Positions 1 to 8,532 of a DNA stretch of 64,000 nucleotides are shown piece by piece (the first letter of the stretch is position 1; each line of letters opens with the position of its first letter). The stretch comes from JBOHWJ01 sp050736615. Its GTDB lineage: Bacteria > Desulfobacterota > Binatia > Binatales > Binataceae. Location: NCBI GenBank assembly GCA_050736615.1, contig JBOHWL010000192.1, positions 6,307-70,306 on the forward strand. Direction: 5' to 3'. The position numbers were made by a program, and so were the translations under genes. Under the pieces are notes generated by a model. That model worked only from the letters and a program-made list of their open reading frames with translations, was not told the origin of the DNA and ran no database searches.

Positions 1-1
1 T

Positions 2-718
2 CCCAGGATGAAGGAACTCTTCTTTGACGACGACACCTTCACCGCCGATCCGATGCGGGCGCGCAAAATTGCACAGTTGCTCAAGCCACTGGGTATTACC
101 TGGTCGACCAACTCGCGCGCCAACGTCGATTACGAAACGCTCAAGATGCTCAAAGATTCGGGCCTGCGCCTGTTTGTCGTGGGCTACGAAAGCGGCAACG
201 CCGAAATCCTCAAGAATATCAAAAAGGGCGTGCGGCTCGACCGCGCCCGCCGTTTCACCAGGGATTGCCACGACGTCGGCATCCTGATCCATGGCACGTT
301 TATCCTCGGGCTGCCCGGCGAGTCACGCGATACCATTGAGGAGACTATGAAATTCGCCCGGGAAATGGACTGTGAGACGATTCAAGTTTCGCTCGCGTCC
401 CCGTATCCGGGCACCGAGTTGTTCGAGTACGTGACCGCGAATGGCTATCTGGCGGTCGACCCTTTGCTCGACGAGGCCGGATATCAGAAGTGTACGATAA
501 AGTATCCGGGCCTGAGTGCGGATGAAATTTATCAATCCGTGGAGCGCTTTTACCGTTCCTTCTATTTCCGCCCGCGTTACATATTCAAGGCGGTGCGCAA
601 AATGATGACGTCCTCCGAAGAATGCAAGCGACTACTTAAAGAGGGTATGCAGTTTCTTTCCACTATGCGTCAGCGACGGGCGCAATTGCGCCGCGGCGTC
701 GATACGCAAGCGGCCTGA
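2..718 (+). CDS. hpnJ: Hopanoid-associated radical SAM protein HpnJ (3' part)
   Basis: The reading frame is open at the window edge, so the N-terminus, including the cobalamin-binding part and the CxxxCxxC iron-sulfur motif, lies upstream and cannot be seen. What remains is the C-terminal half of the radical SAM barrel (ELFFDDDTFT near its start, then VGYESGN and GTFILGLPGE) and a helical tail. These blocks are very close to what I know of HpnJ, which in studied bacteria forms the cyclitol ether head group of composite bacteriohopanepolyols from the HpnI/HpnK product. hpnI lies 124 bp downstream on the same strand, which supports the call. An in-frame ATG at 8 is internal, not the start. A different B12-binding radical SAM enzyme is possible but less likely. 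Confidence 0.85.
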   Translation, partial: PRMKELFFDDDTFTADPMRARKIAQLLKPLGITWSTNSRANVDYETLKMLKDSGLRLFVVGYESGNAEILKNIKKGVRLDRARRFTRDCHDVGILIHGTFILGLPGESRDTIEETMKFAREMDCETIQVSLASPYPGTELFEYVTANGYLAVDPLLDEAGYQKCTIKYPGLSADEIYQSVERFYRSFYFRPRYIFKAVRKMMTSSEECKRLLKEGMQFLSTMRQRRAQLRRGVDTQAA

Positions 719-842
719 CATTCACGTTATATCAGACGCATCCAGTTAGCGCGTACGGCTCACACGACTTCCGTCCGAGAGCACCAGTGAAAGCGGCGCG
801 GGGTACCATCCGGGCAATGTTACGGGACGCAAATCAAGGGTT

Positions 843-2000
843 ATGAACGCGGTGGCGGCCCTGGCGGCCGCGGGTGTTCTGATTTCGCTGGGCTATTATG
901 CGGCCGCGAGTGTGGCGGCGATTCGCTTCTGGTTCAGAACTTCCTCGCCAGCCGCACCGCTGCCGAAGATTGTCCCTCGTGTCGCGGTGCTGAAACCGCT
1001 CCACGGCCCCGGCAAGCATCTGTTCGAAAACCTCACGAGCTTTCTGGAAAGCGACTATCCGCGCGTCGAATATATTTTTGGCATCACCGACTATGAAGAC
1101 CGCGCGATCGACGTGCCACTCGCGCTGAAAGCGCAATATCATCTCGCGAATATCGCATTGGTAATCGGGGAAGATGCCAACGCGGAGAATCCCAAAATCG
1201 CCAAGCTGATCAAAATGACCGAGCGCGAGTCGAAAGCGGAAATCTATGTGGTCAGTGACGCGGATATCGCCGTTGAACCCGATTATCTCAAGCGGATCGT
1301 CACTGAACTGGGTACTGACGACGATACCGGGCTGGTGACTTGCGTCTATCGCGCACGTCCTGGCGGCGGCCTGGCGGCACGCTTCGAAGCGCTCGCGATC
1401 AACACCGACTTCGCGCCATTGGTGATGCTTTCGGCGGCAATCGAACCGATTCGCTACGCACTCGGCGCAACCGTGGCGGTCAAACGGCGCGCGCTCGAGG
1501 CTATCGGCGGTTTCCGCGCCCTCAAAGACAAGCTCGCCGACGATTATTTTTTAGGCCAGATGGCCGCCTGCCATGGCTTCCAGATAAAACTCTCCAGCGC
1601 GATCGTCTCCACTTCGTGCGAACATCGCAGCTTCGCCGACTTCTGGACGCATCAGTTGCGCTGGGCGCGTACCTATCGCACAGCGCGTAAACTCAGCCTC
1701 GGCACGATCCTGACCCAGGGGCCGTTCTGGGCGATTATCTTGATGTTGGCCTCGCGCTTCTCCCCGGTTTCCATTGCGGTCTTCTTCGGCGTTATCGCGG
1801 CTCGCCTCGGCATGTCGGCGCTGCTGATTTGGAAGGTGCTGGGCATGCCCGATCGGCTGCGCGATCTCTGGCTGGTGCCGTTCAAGGATCTGGTGATGAC
1901 GGCAGTGTGGTTCGCCAGCCTGCTCAGCAACAAAGTCGTCTGGGGCGGCCGCGAGCTGGTGGTCGGAGCCGACGGCAGTATGCGCGAAGCGAATGGCTGA
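843..2000 (+). CDS. hpnI: Hopanoid biosynthesis glycosyltransferase HpnI
   Basis: This 385-residue family 2/21-type glycosyltransferase resembles ceramide glucosyltransferase. It has an N-terminal membrane helix (about 5-28), a DxD metal/nucleotide-sugar motif SDAD at 138-141, a catalytic-type DD at 233-234, the QLRW form of the Q-x-x-RW motif at 271-274, and two or three C-terminal membrane helices. In characterised bacteria HpnI adds N-acetylglucosamine to bacteriohopanetetrol, HpnK deacetylates the product and HpnJ rearranges it. The neighbouring hpnJ makes this role likely. Its stop overlaps the start of the next gene by 8 bp, so the two are probably translated together. No hpnK is present in the window. 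Confidence 0.87.
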   Translation: MNAVAALAAAGVLISLGYYAAASVAAIRFWFRTSSPAAPLPKIVPRVAVLKPLHGPGKHLFENLTSFLESDYPRVEYIFGITDYEDRAIDVPLALKAQYHLANIALVIGEDANAENPKIAKLIKMTERESKAEIYVVSDADIAVEPDYLKRIVTELGTDDDTGLVTCVYRARPGGGLAARFEALAINTDFAPLVMLSAAIEPIRYALGATVAVKRRALEAIGGFRALKDKLADDYFLGQMAACHGFQIKLSSAIVSTSCEHRSFADFWTHQLRWARTYRTARKLSLGTILTQGPFWAIILMLASRFSPVSIAVFFGVIAARLGMSALLIWKVLGMPDRLRDLWLVPFKDLVMTAVWFASLLSNKVVWGGRELVVGADGSMREANG

Positions 2001-2895
2001 GCGCGGCGCGCTGCCGCTCTTTCTGCTGCTGGGATTGTTCGCGAGCTTTCTGCTGGCGTTCGGCCTGCTGATGATGAAAAGTTGCGCCGATCGCTTGCCG
2101 GTAGCGGCCGGCCGCGGGGCGCTGTGGGCGGTGGTGCGCTGGATTCGCGAACCTATCTGGAGCGGCGGGCTGACACTCCAAGCGTTAGGTTACACCCTCA
2201 GCGTCGTCGCCCTGGCGGGCGCGCCGGTCTCGCTGGTATCCGTGACGATGCAGGGCGGCATCGCACTGTTCGTGCTTTTCGCGGTGATTTTTTTGCATGA
2301 GCGCGCACGGCCGCTGGAATGGCTGGGGATTGGCGGAATTATCGCCGCCATCGCGATGCTCGCGGCCTCGTTGGATTCAGGCGCGGCGCAAGGCGGTATA
2401 GAGGTAGCCGCGCTCGAGGGATTCTCCGGCATCGCGGCGCTCAGCGCGCTCGCACCATATCTATCAACTCGCCTCCGAAACAGCGGCATCGCCCCCGCGA
2501 TCGCATCAGGAGTTTTCTTTGGTGCGGGCGCGATCTACACCAAGGCAATGACCTATTCGTTTACCGGTACGCTTGAGCTGACAATCGCTATCAATGTGCT
2601 GTCCAGCCCGTATGTCTACCTGATCATCGTCACCAACATTATCGGCATCGTGTTGCTGCAGAATTCCTTTCATGCGGCCCGTGGACTTATCGTAATGCCG
2701 ATTTCGTCAGCATTGTCGAATATCATGCCGATTTTGGGCGGCATCGCGGTTTTTGGCGAAAGCCTACCTTCACAGCCGTTTGACGCCGCGATGCGCGCGG
2801 CCGCCTTCGCCTTAACCATCGGAGCAAGCGCGCTGCTCGCCACTACCCGCGAAGACGCGGGAGTAATCGAGAACAAGGCCAACGCCACCGGCTAA
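1993..2895 (+). CDS. DMT/EamA-type membrane permease
   Basis: A 300-residue, very hydrophobic protein with nine or ten predicted membrane helices and an internally duplicated organisation typical of the drug/metabolite transporter (EamA-like) superfamily. There is no signal peptide or soluble domain. It starts inside the end of hpnI (8-bp overlap), so it is probably in the same operon, and a role in moving a hopanoid or its sugar precursor across the inner membrane is plausible but is inference from position only. Its stop overlaps the end of the convergent CoA-transferase gene by 4 bp. The substrate cannot be told from the sequence. Confidence 0.72.
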   Translation: MAERGALPLFLLLGLFASFLLAFGLLMMKSCADRLPVAAGRGALWAVVRWIREPIWSGGLTLQALGYTLSVVALAGAPVSLVSVTMQGGIALFVLFAVIFLHERARPLEWLGIGGIIAAIAMLAASLDSGAAQGGIEVAALEGFSGIAALSALAPYLSTRLRNSGIAPAIASGVFFGAGAIYTKAMTYSFTGTLELTIAINVLSSPYVYLIIVTNIIGIVLLQNSFHAARGLIVMPISSALSNIMPILGGIAVFGESLPSQPFDAAMRAAAFALTIGASALLATTREDAGVIENKANATG

Positions 2896-4082
2896 TTGAT
2901 CACTCGTTCATTGCGCAGCGTCTTGATTTCGGCACTGGCATAATCGAGGCCGCGCAAGACTTCTTCGGTATGTTCACCTAACCGTGGCGGCATCAGGTTC
3001 TTTGCCGCCTTGTCACCGTTGAGGCTGACTGCGATATCGACCAGCTTCAACTCGGGAGTGCGGAAATCGGCCGCACTCGGCGCGATCATGCCGAGAGCGT
3101 TCACCTGAGCATCGGCGAAGACCTCATCAATGGTATTGATTGGACTGGCCGGCACGCCGGCCGCGGGCAAAAGGCGCATCCATTCCTTCGATGAGCGTTG
3201 CCGGGTCTCTGACTCGAGTATCGCATGCAGCTCGTCACGACGCGGAACCCGTTCGGCGTTGGTATGAAAACGCGCATCGGAAGGCAAATCGGGCAACCCC
3301 AAGGCCTGGCAAAGTTTCACGAATAGCCGGTCGTTGCCGGCCGCAATCAAAATCCAGGAGTCGGCGGTTTGAAACGCTTCATAAGGCGCGGCCGTAGGTG
3401 AAGCCGACCCGATTGGCCCCGGCACCGCGCCAGTGGCCATATAATTGGTCAGCAGCAGCGTGGTCCACGCCACTCCGGTTTCGAGCAAACTCGCGCTGAC
3501 GCGCGAACCCTTGCCGGTTTGACCCCGTTCGATCAATGCCGCCAGGATGCCGCTGAACAACCATAAGCCCGAGCCCATGTCTATGATCGGCACCACCACT
3601 CGCGCCGGCTCGCCGCCCGGATGGCCGTTGACGCTGATTATGCCCGAATAAGCCTGGCCCAGCGGATCATACCCGGGCAGATTTTTCAGTGGCCCGGTTT
3701 CCCCGAAGCCGCTAATCGAGCCGTAAATCAGCCGCGGATTGGATGCACGCAGATCGTCATAACCCAATCCGCGCGCCTCGGCACTGCCGGGTTTCATCGA
3801 ATGGACGAAGATATCGGCACGGGCGCTCAGCCGCTGAACGATTTCGCGCCCGCGCGCATCGTCGAGGTCGAGACATACGCTTTTTTTATTGCGGTTGTAG
3901 CAAAGATAAGCCGTCGCCTCACCGTTCCACGACGGGTGGAAGCGCCGCACATCGTCGCCACCGCCGGGCCGTTCGATTTTAATCACATCGGCGCCGAAAT
4001 CGCCTAATAGCTGCGTACAATAAGGTCCGGCGACATTTTGCGTCAAGTCGATACAGGTGATCCCAGTCAATGTCCGTGGCAT
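2892..4082 (-). CDS. CaiB/BaiF family (class III) CoA-transferase
   Basis: A full-length, 396-residue member of the formyl-CoA transferase family, which moves CoA between carboxylic acids through an enzyme-bound aspartyl intermediate. The family N-terminus is clear (VAGPYCTQLLGDFGADVIKIE), as is the GSISGFGETGP block. The expected catalytic aspartate sits at residue 168 in VPIIDMGSGLW, which matches Asp169 of formyl-CoA transferase. GGAG six bases before the ATG supports the start. The substrate is unknown; in this phylum-type gene set such enzymes are common in fatty-acid and aromatic-acid degradation. The MetE-like gene on the same strand lies 39 bp upstream, so the two may be co-transcribed. 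Confidence 0.87.
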   Translation of the reverse strand: MPRTLTGITCIDLTQNVAGPYCTQLLGDFGADVIKIERPGGGDDVRRFHPSWNGEATAYLCYNRNKKSVCLDLDDARGREIVQRLSARADIFVHSMKPGSAEARGLGYDDLRASNPRLIYGSISGFGETGPLKNLPGYDPLGQAYSGIISVNGHPGGEPARVVVPIIDMGSGLWLFSGILAALIERGQTGKGSRVSASLLETGVAWTTLLLTNYMATGAVPGPIGSASPTAAPYEAFQTADSWILIAAGNDRLFVKLCQALGLPDLPSDARFHTNAERVPRRDELHAILESETRQRSSKEWMRLLPAAGVPASPINTIDEVFADAQVNALGMIAPSAADFRTPELKLVDIAVSLNGDKAAKNLMPPRLGEHTEEVLRGLDYASAEIKTLRNERVIN

Positions 4083-4121
4083 TCGACACTCCCGTCCGGC
4101 ATGCCTGTTGGCACGCCGTCC

Positions 4122-5285
4122 TCATCCTAAGAGTCTGTGCGTCGCCAAGTCGGCGCCTTCACGCAAAGCGCGCAGCTTTTCCCAAACCAACTCTTCCGCC
4201 ACTGGCGCCAGGCCGGTGGTGGTCTCGAAACCGCAATCGGTGCCCGCGATCACGCGATGAGGGTCGCCCAAGGCCACGGCCGCGCGTTCGAGCCGATCGG
4301 CAATCACCTCGGGATGCTCGACGTAATTGGTGGTCGTATCAATCGCGCCAACGATCAGCAGCATGTCGTCCGATGTCCCTTGACGTGCGAAAGATCGGTA
4401 TTCGTGCTCATGCCGCGGATTCGCCATCGAGAGCATCAGGGCGCCAACACGCGCCGAACAAAGATGCGGCAGGATCAGATCCAGCGCGATGTCGCGATTA
4501 TGCGGTCCTTCGTAGTTTCCCCAGCACACGTGCAGCCGCACGCGCCCCGCCGGCACCTTGTCGAGCACGCGATTAATCGCCGCGATGACCGTGTCAACGA
4601 AATTTAAAAAGTCCGATAACGGCCGATCGGCGAAGGAGACATGATATTCCATCGCGAGGTCGGGCGCGTCGATTTGCAACACATAGCCGCGCGAAACGAT
4701 CGTTTCGTATTCGACCCTGAGCGCATCAGCCAGCGCGGCGACGTAAGCGCCCATGTTGGGATAGTGTTCATTGACCATCGCGGCCGCGATGATACCGGGT
4801 GATGGCGCGGTCATGAACGGTTCCAAAAACGCGGAGCCCTGCGCGGCCATCACTTTGTCAAAATCGTTGCATTCCATGTCCAGAGGCTCGCGGTTCACAT
4901 AGCTGATCGCGCCAATAGCCTTCGGAGGATGCAACAAATCGACGAGCACGCGGTCGTGGAATGCCCGGGAAAGGTCTATAAAGCTTGGATATTGGGCGAC
5001 GTCCGACAGCCGCGGCCGTTCGCTGACTCCGCCGAACCCGCTCATCCGATGCTGAACGTAGGTGAAAAAGCTCTCCCGCGCCTGTTCGCCGTTATTGCCG
5101 ATGTCGATGCCGCATTCGAGTTGTTTGCGAACCACATGGCCCGTCGACTGGAACATGGCGCGCTGGAGCGCATCCTGATCGACCGGCTCACCGCGACTTA
5201 GCCGGCCAAACATCGCGGCCAATTCTTTCGCGCGTGGCAAACTGCCGGCATGGGTCGTGAGTATGCGAGTGTCGGAGCGATGCAT
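4122..5285 (-). CDS. Cobalamin-independent methionine synthase-like protein (MetE C-terminal type)
   Basis: The 387 residues form a single TIM-barrel of the UroD/MetE C-terminal family. The zinc ligands expected for a thiol methyltransferase are present: His252 and Cys254 in HVCWGNYEG and Cys351 in GTDCGFET. QIDAPDLAMEYH (about 204-215) matches the substrate-binding Asp region. It lacks the N-terminal half of true MetE (about 750 residues), so it is one of the short core-MetE paralogues. In these the methyl donor may be methyltetrahydrofolate, a methylcobamide or a methylated thiol; which one cannot be told here. GAGGTG seven bases before the ATG marks the start. The CoA-transferase gene follows on the same strand. 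Confidence 0.8.
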   Translation of the reverse strand: MHRSDTRILTTHAGSLPRAKELAAMFGRLSRGEPVDQDALQRAMFQSTGHVVRKQLECGIDIGNNGEQARESFFTYVQHRMSGFGGVSERPRLSDVAQYPSFIDLSRAFHDRVLVDLLHPPKAIGAISYVNREPLDMECNDFDKVMAAQGSAFLEPFMTAPSPGIIAAAMVNEHYPNMGAYVAALADALRVEYETIVSRGYVLQIDAPDLAMEYHVSFADRPLSDFLNFVDTVIAAINRVLDKVPAGRVRLHVCWGNYEGPHNRDIALDLILPHLCSARVGALMLSMANPRHEHEYRSFARQGTSDDMLLIVGAIDTTTNYVEHPEVIADRLERAAVALGDPHRVIAGTDCGFETTTGLAPVAEELVWEKLRALREGADLATHRLLG

Positions 5286-5480
5286 GCGGTTTCACCTCGA
5301 ATTACACGATGCGAACAGCCGGGGAGCCGCTTCAACGTCGCGAGGTCAGTGGCTGGACGGCGGTCGCCGTGAGACTTGCTCCAGGCTACAAACATGCGCG
5401 GTTCCCGCTTAATGTCAATTGTAATACGGCTTGCCGATCCGGTGTGAGGCTATCGGACCCGGACATGCTATGAGATCGGC

Positions 5481-6317
5481 ATGAAATTCGGCCTGTTCGG
5501 CATCAACATGCGGCCGTGCGTCACGCCCGAAGCGATCGCCTCGGTGGCGCACGCGGCCGAGGCGGCGGGATATGACAGCGTGTGGGGTGGTGAACATATT
5601 CTGCTGCCCGATCCGCAAAGTCCCTCGTGGCCAATGCCACCGCTCACGGACTTCATCGATCTGACCGTCACGATCGCTTTCGCCGCCGCCAACACGCGCA
5701 CGATCCAGTTCGGCACTGGTATTGTGATTGTGCCGTTGCGGAACCCGGTGATTTTGGCCAAGCAGATTGCGTCGCTCGGGGTGATAACCAACGAACGGCT
5801 GATCTTCGGAATCGGAATTGGCAACATCGAGCCTGAATTCAACGCCGCCGGAATGCCGTTCGATCACAAGGGGCGGCGCGCGGAGGAGTCACTGGCGCTG
5901 ATGAAAGCGCTGTGGACGATGGAACAGCCGCGGTTTGACGGACGCTTCTTCAGCTTAAGCGGCGTCCGCGCGGAACCGCGTCCACACAAGCCGCCACCAA
6001 TTATCTTCGGCGGTAAATCCAATTACGCTTTCAGCCGCACCGCGCGGCTTGGTGACGGATGGTTTGGCTACGCGCTCGAGCTGGACGCGGCGGCGAAATG
6101 TATCGAAGAAATTCAACGGGCTTGCGTACAACACGGACGCCGCTTCGAGGAGCTTGAAATCAGCGTCACTCCAAAAGCTCCACTCAACTTGGACCTCGCG
6201 CGTCGCTACGAGGATTTGGGTGTGCAAAGGCTCATCGTGTCACCGCGTGTGCGCACAGCCGAGGAAATGATCCGTTTCGCTCAAGAGACGGCACACGGCA
6301 TCATCAGCGTCTTCTGA
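5481..6317 (+). CDS. LLM-class (luciferase-like) F420-dependent-type oxidoreductase
   Basis: A 278-residue bacterial-luciferase-like TIM barrel. Family signatures are the N-terminal MKFGLFGINM strand, AAGYDSVWGGEH, the TGIVIVPLRNP strand-turn, and GIGIGNIEPEF followed by the RAEESLALMKALW helix that shapes the flavin/F420 phosphate pocket. Closest in style to the TIGR03619 group of F420-dependent enzymes. Such enzymes oxidise or reduce small organic substrates using F420 or FMN; no specific substrate can be assigned. It is divergent from the MetE-like gene and convergent with a second family member 74 bp further on. Confidence 0.8.
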   Translation: MKFGLFGINMRPCVTPEAIASVAHAAEAAGYDSVWGGEHILLPDPQSPSWPMPPLTDFIDLTVTIAFAAANTRTIQFGTGIVIVPLRNPVILAKQIASLGVITNERLIFGIGIGNIEPEFNAAGMPFDHKGRRAEESLALMKALWTMEQPRFDGRFFSLSGVRAEPRPHKPPPIIFGGKSNYAFSRTARLGDGWFGYALELDAAAKCIEEIQRACVQHGRRFEELEISVTPKAPLNLDLARRYEDLGVQRLIVSPRVRTAEEMIRFAQETAHGIISVF

Positions 6318-6390
6318 CGCAATCCGGCCGTTTGGCTTTGGCGATCGCATTGAGCACGCCCTCGCCATCCACGCATTGACTTGTTACAAG

Positions 6391-7254
6391 CTAAAGCTTC
6401 TGCGCGCGTTCAATCACCGTCGCCGCTTCCTTCATCGCCTCAGCCGCATCGCCGTGCGCCGTCCGTGCGGCACCCACCACGATACGGGTTACTCCGGCCT
6501 CCTCATAGCGCTTCATGAGATCGAGCGCGGGCGTGGTTGGCAGCAGAACGGAAAACTCAAGCGCGGCCGGGTCTCGCCCGTACGCTTGCGCCATTTGCCG
6601 TATTTGCGGAATACAGGTGCGCGCCTGTTCCGCGCTGAGTCCGCCGGGGCACCAGCCGTCGGCATAGCGCGCCACACGCTTGAGCGCGTATTTCGGGTCA
6701 TGTGCGCCGAGAATAATTTTCGGTCCTGGCTTCTGCAGCGGCTTGGGAAAAAGCCTGACCGGCGGAAATTTGATGATTTCGCCGTGGTAGCTGGCTTCGT
6801 CCTCGCGCCAAAGCATGCGCAAAGCTTCGATCGATTCGCGCATCCGCTTCCATCGCCGGACGAAGTCGAGACCCATGATTTGCGCCTCTTCAGGGAACCA
6901 TCCCGCGCCCGCACCCATTATGAAACGTCCATTCGAATACAAATCGAGCGAGGCGGTGGCTTTGGCCGTTTCAATCACGTTACGCTCAGTAAGCAGGCAG
7001 ATGCCGGTGGCGAGCTTGATGCGCGAGGTGGCGTGGGCGGCAATTGACAGCGCGACGAACGGATCAATCAGATGCGCGTAGAAGTCCGGCACCTTGCCGT
7101 CGGCGGAGCGTGGATAATAGGTGGTGTAGGCAGCCGGCATCACCAGATGCTCTGCCACCCAGAATGATTCGAACCCCATCCGTTCCGCGGCACTGGCGAT
7201 ATCTCCGGGGTTGCCGGATTTTTCCGTCAAAAAAGCGAGCACGCCGGTCTTCAT
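6391..7254 (-). CDS. LLM-class (luciferase-like) F420-dependent-type oxidoreductase
   Basis: A 287-residue paralogue of the plus-strand luciferase-like protein at 5481, with the same landmarks: ERMGFESFWVAEHLVMP, ATGICLLTERNVIETAK, FIMGAGAGWFPEEA and an RMRESIEALRMLW helix. GAGGTG eight bases before the ATG marks the start. The two proteins are only moderately alike, so they are probably separate enzymes rather than a recent duplication. Whether F420 or FMN is used cannot be decided from sequence, although the glycine-rich GAGAGWFPEE block is typical of the F420 branch. The gene reads away from a repeat-filled intergenic region. Confidence 0.8.
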   Translation of the reverse strand: MKTGVLAFLTEKSGNPGDIASAAERMGFESFWVAEHLVMPAAYTTYYPRSADGKVPDFYAHLIDPFVALSIAAHATSRIKLATGICLLTERNVIETAKATASLDLYSNGRFIMGAGAGWFPEEAQIMGLDFVRRWKRMRESIEALRMLWREDEASYHGEIIKFPPVRLFPKPLQKPGPKIILGAHDPKYALKRVARYADGWCPGGLSAEQARTCIPQIRQMAQAYGRDPAALEFSVLLPTTPALDLMKRYEEAGVTRIVVGAARTAHGDAAEAMKEAATVIERAQKL

Positions 7255-7317
7255 CGAAATGTCACCTCATCTGGTGTTGCTGTCCTAATCTTCAGAGCAA
7301 TAGCGCGGCAATGTTCC

Positions 7318-7474
7318 TAGCAGGCTGTTGAAAAAATCACAGCCTGCTCCCCCGCTCTTTCTCTCCCGCAAAAGAGCGGGAGAGCAGCTTGAGGAAAGCA
7401 GCCATCTTTGCGCAGGGTGTTGCGGGCACTGGGATGCGGCTTGCGATAAGAACGTCTTTTTCAACACCCTGCTA
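7318..7474. repeat. MITE-like element, copy 1
   Basis: A 157-bp non-coding element bounded by 18-bp terminal inverted repeats that differ at one base (TAGCAGGCTGTTGAAAAA at the left; TAGCAGGGTGTTGAAAAA is the complement of the right end). A related element lies at 57563-57720 with the same ends and the same internal blocks, including a run on the pattern of CCCGCAAAAGAGCGGGAGA and a GCAGGGTGTTG block. Short length, inverted ends, no open frame and a second dispersed copy are what a miniature transposable element looks like. No transposase with such ends is in the window. Confidence 0.7.
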
Positions 7475-7786
7475 GAGGAAATCTCCGCACAAGCCCCAGT
7501 TGTCATTCTGAACGAAGTCCGCTTCCAGCGCAGCCCGCAGGAAGCAAGCACGCCAGTGTAGCGAAGCGAAACGAGCAGGCGAGTCCGCAGCGAGCTGCGT
7601 TTTGAGTCAGAGTCTGCGAGGTGTGCTCGAAATAGCGAGGAATGTCGGAAAAGTCGCTGAAAAGACCGAAAAAACCGGGATACCTCGCTTTCATACGCGC
7701 CTCGCGGACTCGTTATTCTAACGCTACTCGCGGACTCGTTCGCTCGGCTTCGCTTGACGTGCTCGCCCCGTCTCAGGCTCCGTTAG
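7475..7786. repeat. Repeat-rich intergenic region (GC-rich dispersed repeat, two opposed copies)
   Basis: About 310 bp without a gene. Near 7558-7604, on the plus strand, lies a copy of the dispersed repeat whose core reads GAGCAGGCGAGTCCGC. An inverted, longer and more degenerate copy fills about 7690-7785, where CGCGGACTCGTT occurs twice. The stretch beginning TTGTCATTCTGAACGAAG near 7499 is a fragment of another repeat, also seen at 57445 and 58533. I see no promoter, RNA gene or credible reading frame here. Confidence 0.55.
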
Positions 7787-8311
7787 CTAATGAAAGCGCG
7801 CGATCGCATCCTCGATCATGCGCGCCGCCTCTTCCGGTCCAGCCCATTCGATGATTTTCACCCATTTCCCCGGTTCAAGTTCCTTGTAGTGACGAAAGAA
7901 GTGCGAAATCTGACTGCGCAAAATTTCCGGCAAGTCGGTATACGTGTGAACGCCGGAATAATAGGGATTCAGCTGATCGAGCGGCACCGTAATTATCTTC
8001 TCATCCGGCCCGGCTTCGTCTTCCATCATCAGCACGCCCACCGGACGGCATCGCACCACCGCGCCCGGAATTACCGGAATTTGCACCACCACCAGCGCAT
8101 CGCACGGGTCGCCATCACGCGCCAGCGTATTGGGAATGAAGCCGTAGTTGGCTGGATAGAACATCGCGGTGTGCAGGAAACGATTGACAAACAAAGCGCC
8201 GGTTGGTTTGTCGAGTTCATATTTAACCGGTACGCCTCCTTGCGGAATCTCAATCAACACATTGACGTCCCAGGGCGGCGCTTTGCCTGCCGGAATTTTG
8301 CTAACATCCAT
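7787..8311 (-). CDS. ppa: Inorganic pyrophosphatase (family I)
   Basis: A 174-residue, full-length soluble family I pyrophosphatase, which hydrolyses pyrophosphate to two phosphates in the cytoplasm and drives biosynthetic reactions forward. The family signature DGDPCDALVV (residues 66-75) carries the three metal-binding aspartates. VPVKYELDK (27-35) and FYPANYGFIP (51-60) supply the expected active-site Lys, Glu and Tyr residues, and KIITVPLDQLNPYY and a YKELEPGKW block near the C-terminus are also canonical. GAGG seven bases before the ATG marks the start. The gene stands alone between repeats and a divergent membrane-protein gene. Confidence 0.95.
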   Translation of the reverse strand: MDVSKIPAGKAPPWDVNVLIEIPQGGVPVKYELDKPTGALFVNRFLHTAMFYPANYGFIPNTLARDGDPCDALVVVQIPVIPGAVVRCRPVGVLMMEDEAGPDEKIITVPLDQLNPYYSGVHTYTDLPEILRSQISHFFRHYKELEPGKWVKIIEWAGPEEAARMIEDAIARFH

Positions 8312-8532
8312 GGAAGAACCTCTAGTTTGAATTTAGGCTTCCGCTCCGTCGGGCGCCATGCCGTTGATGACGCACCGCTAACTAACGTCCCGGCAAACTT
8401 AACGCCGCAGTATCTTGCCCGCCACCGTGATGATTAAATCAGTAGCCGCACACGCCTCCGGGCGTGTGGCCAACATAGCGCCAGCCTGGCTCCGCCGCTG
8501 CGACTTGCCGACCCTGATCATCTGATACGCAA

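Noticed and set aside
843..2895. Calling the DMT permease hpnK or HpnL by position
   Set aside because: It is an EamA-type membrane protein without the YdjC deacetylase motifs of HpnK and is unlike the UPF0104 fold of HpnL.
7328..7561. A 77-codon plus-strand frame across the MITE-like element
   Set aside because: It lies inside a repeat whose second copy does not preserve the frame.
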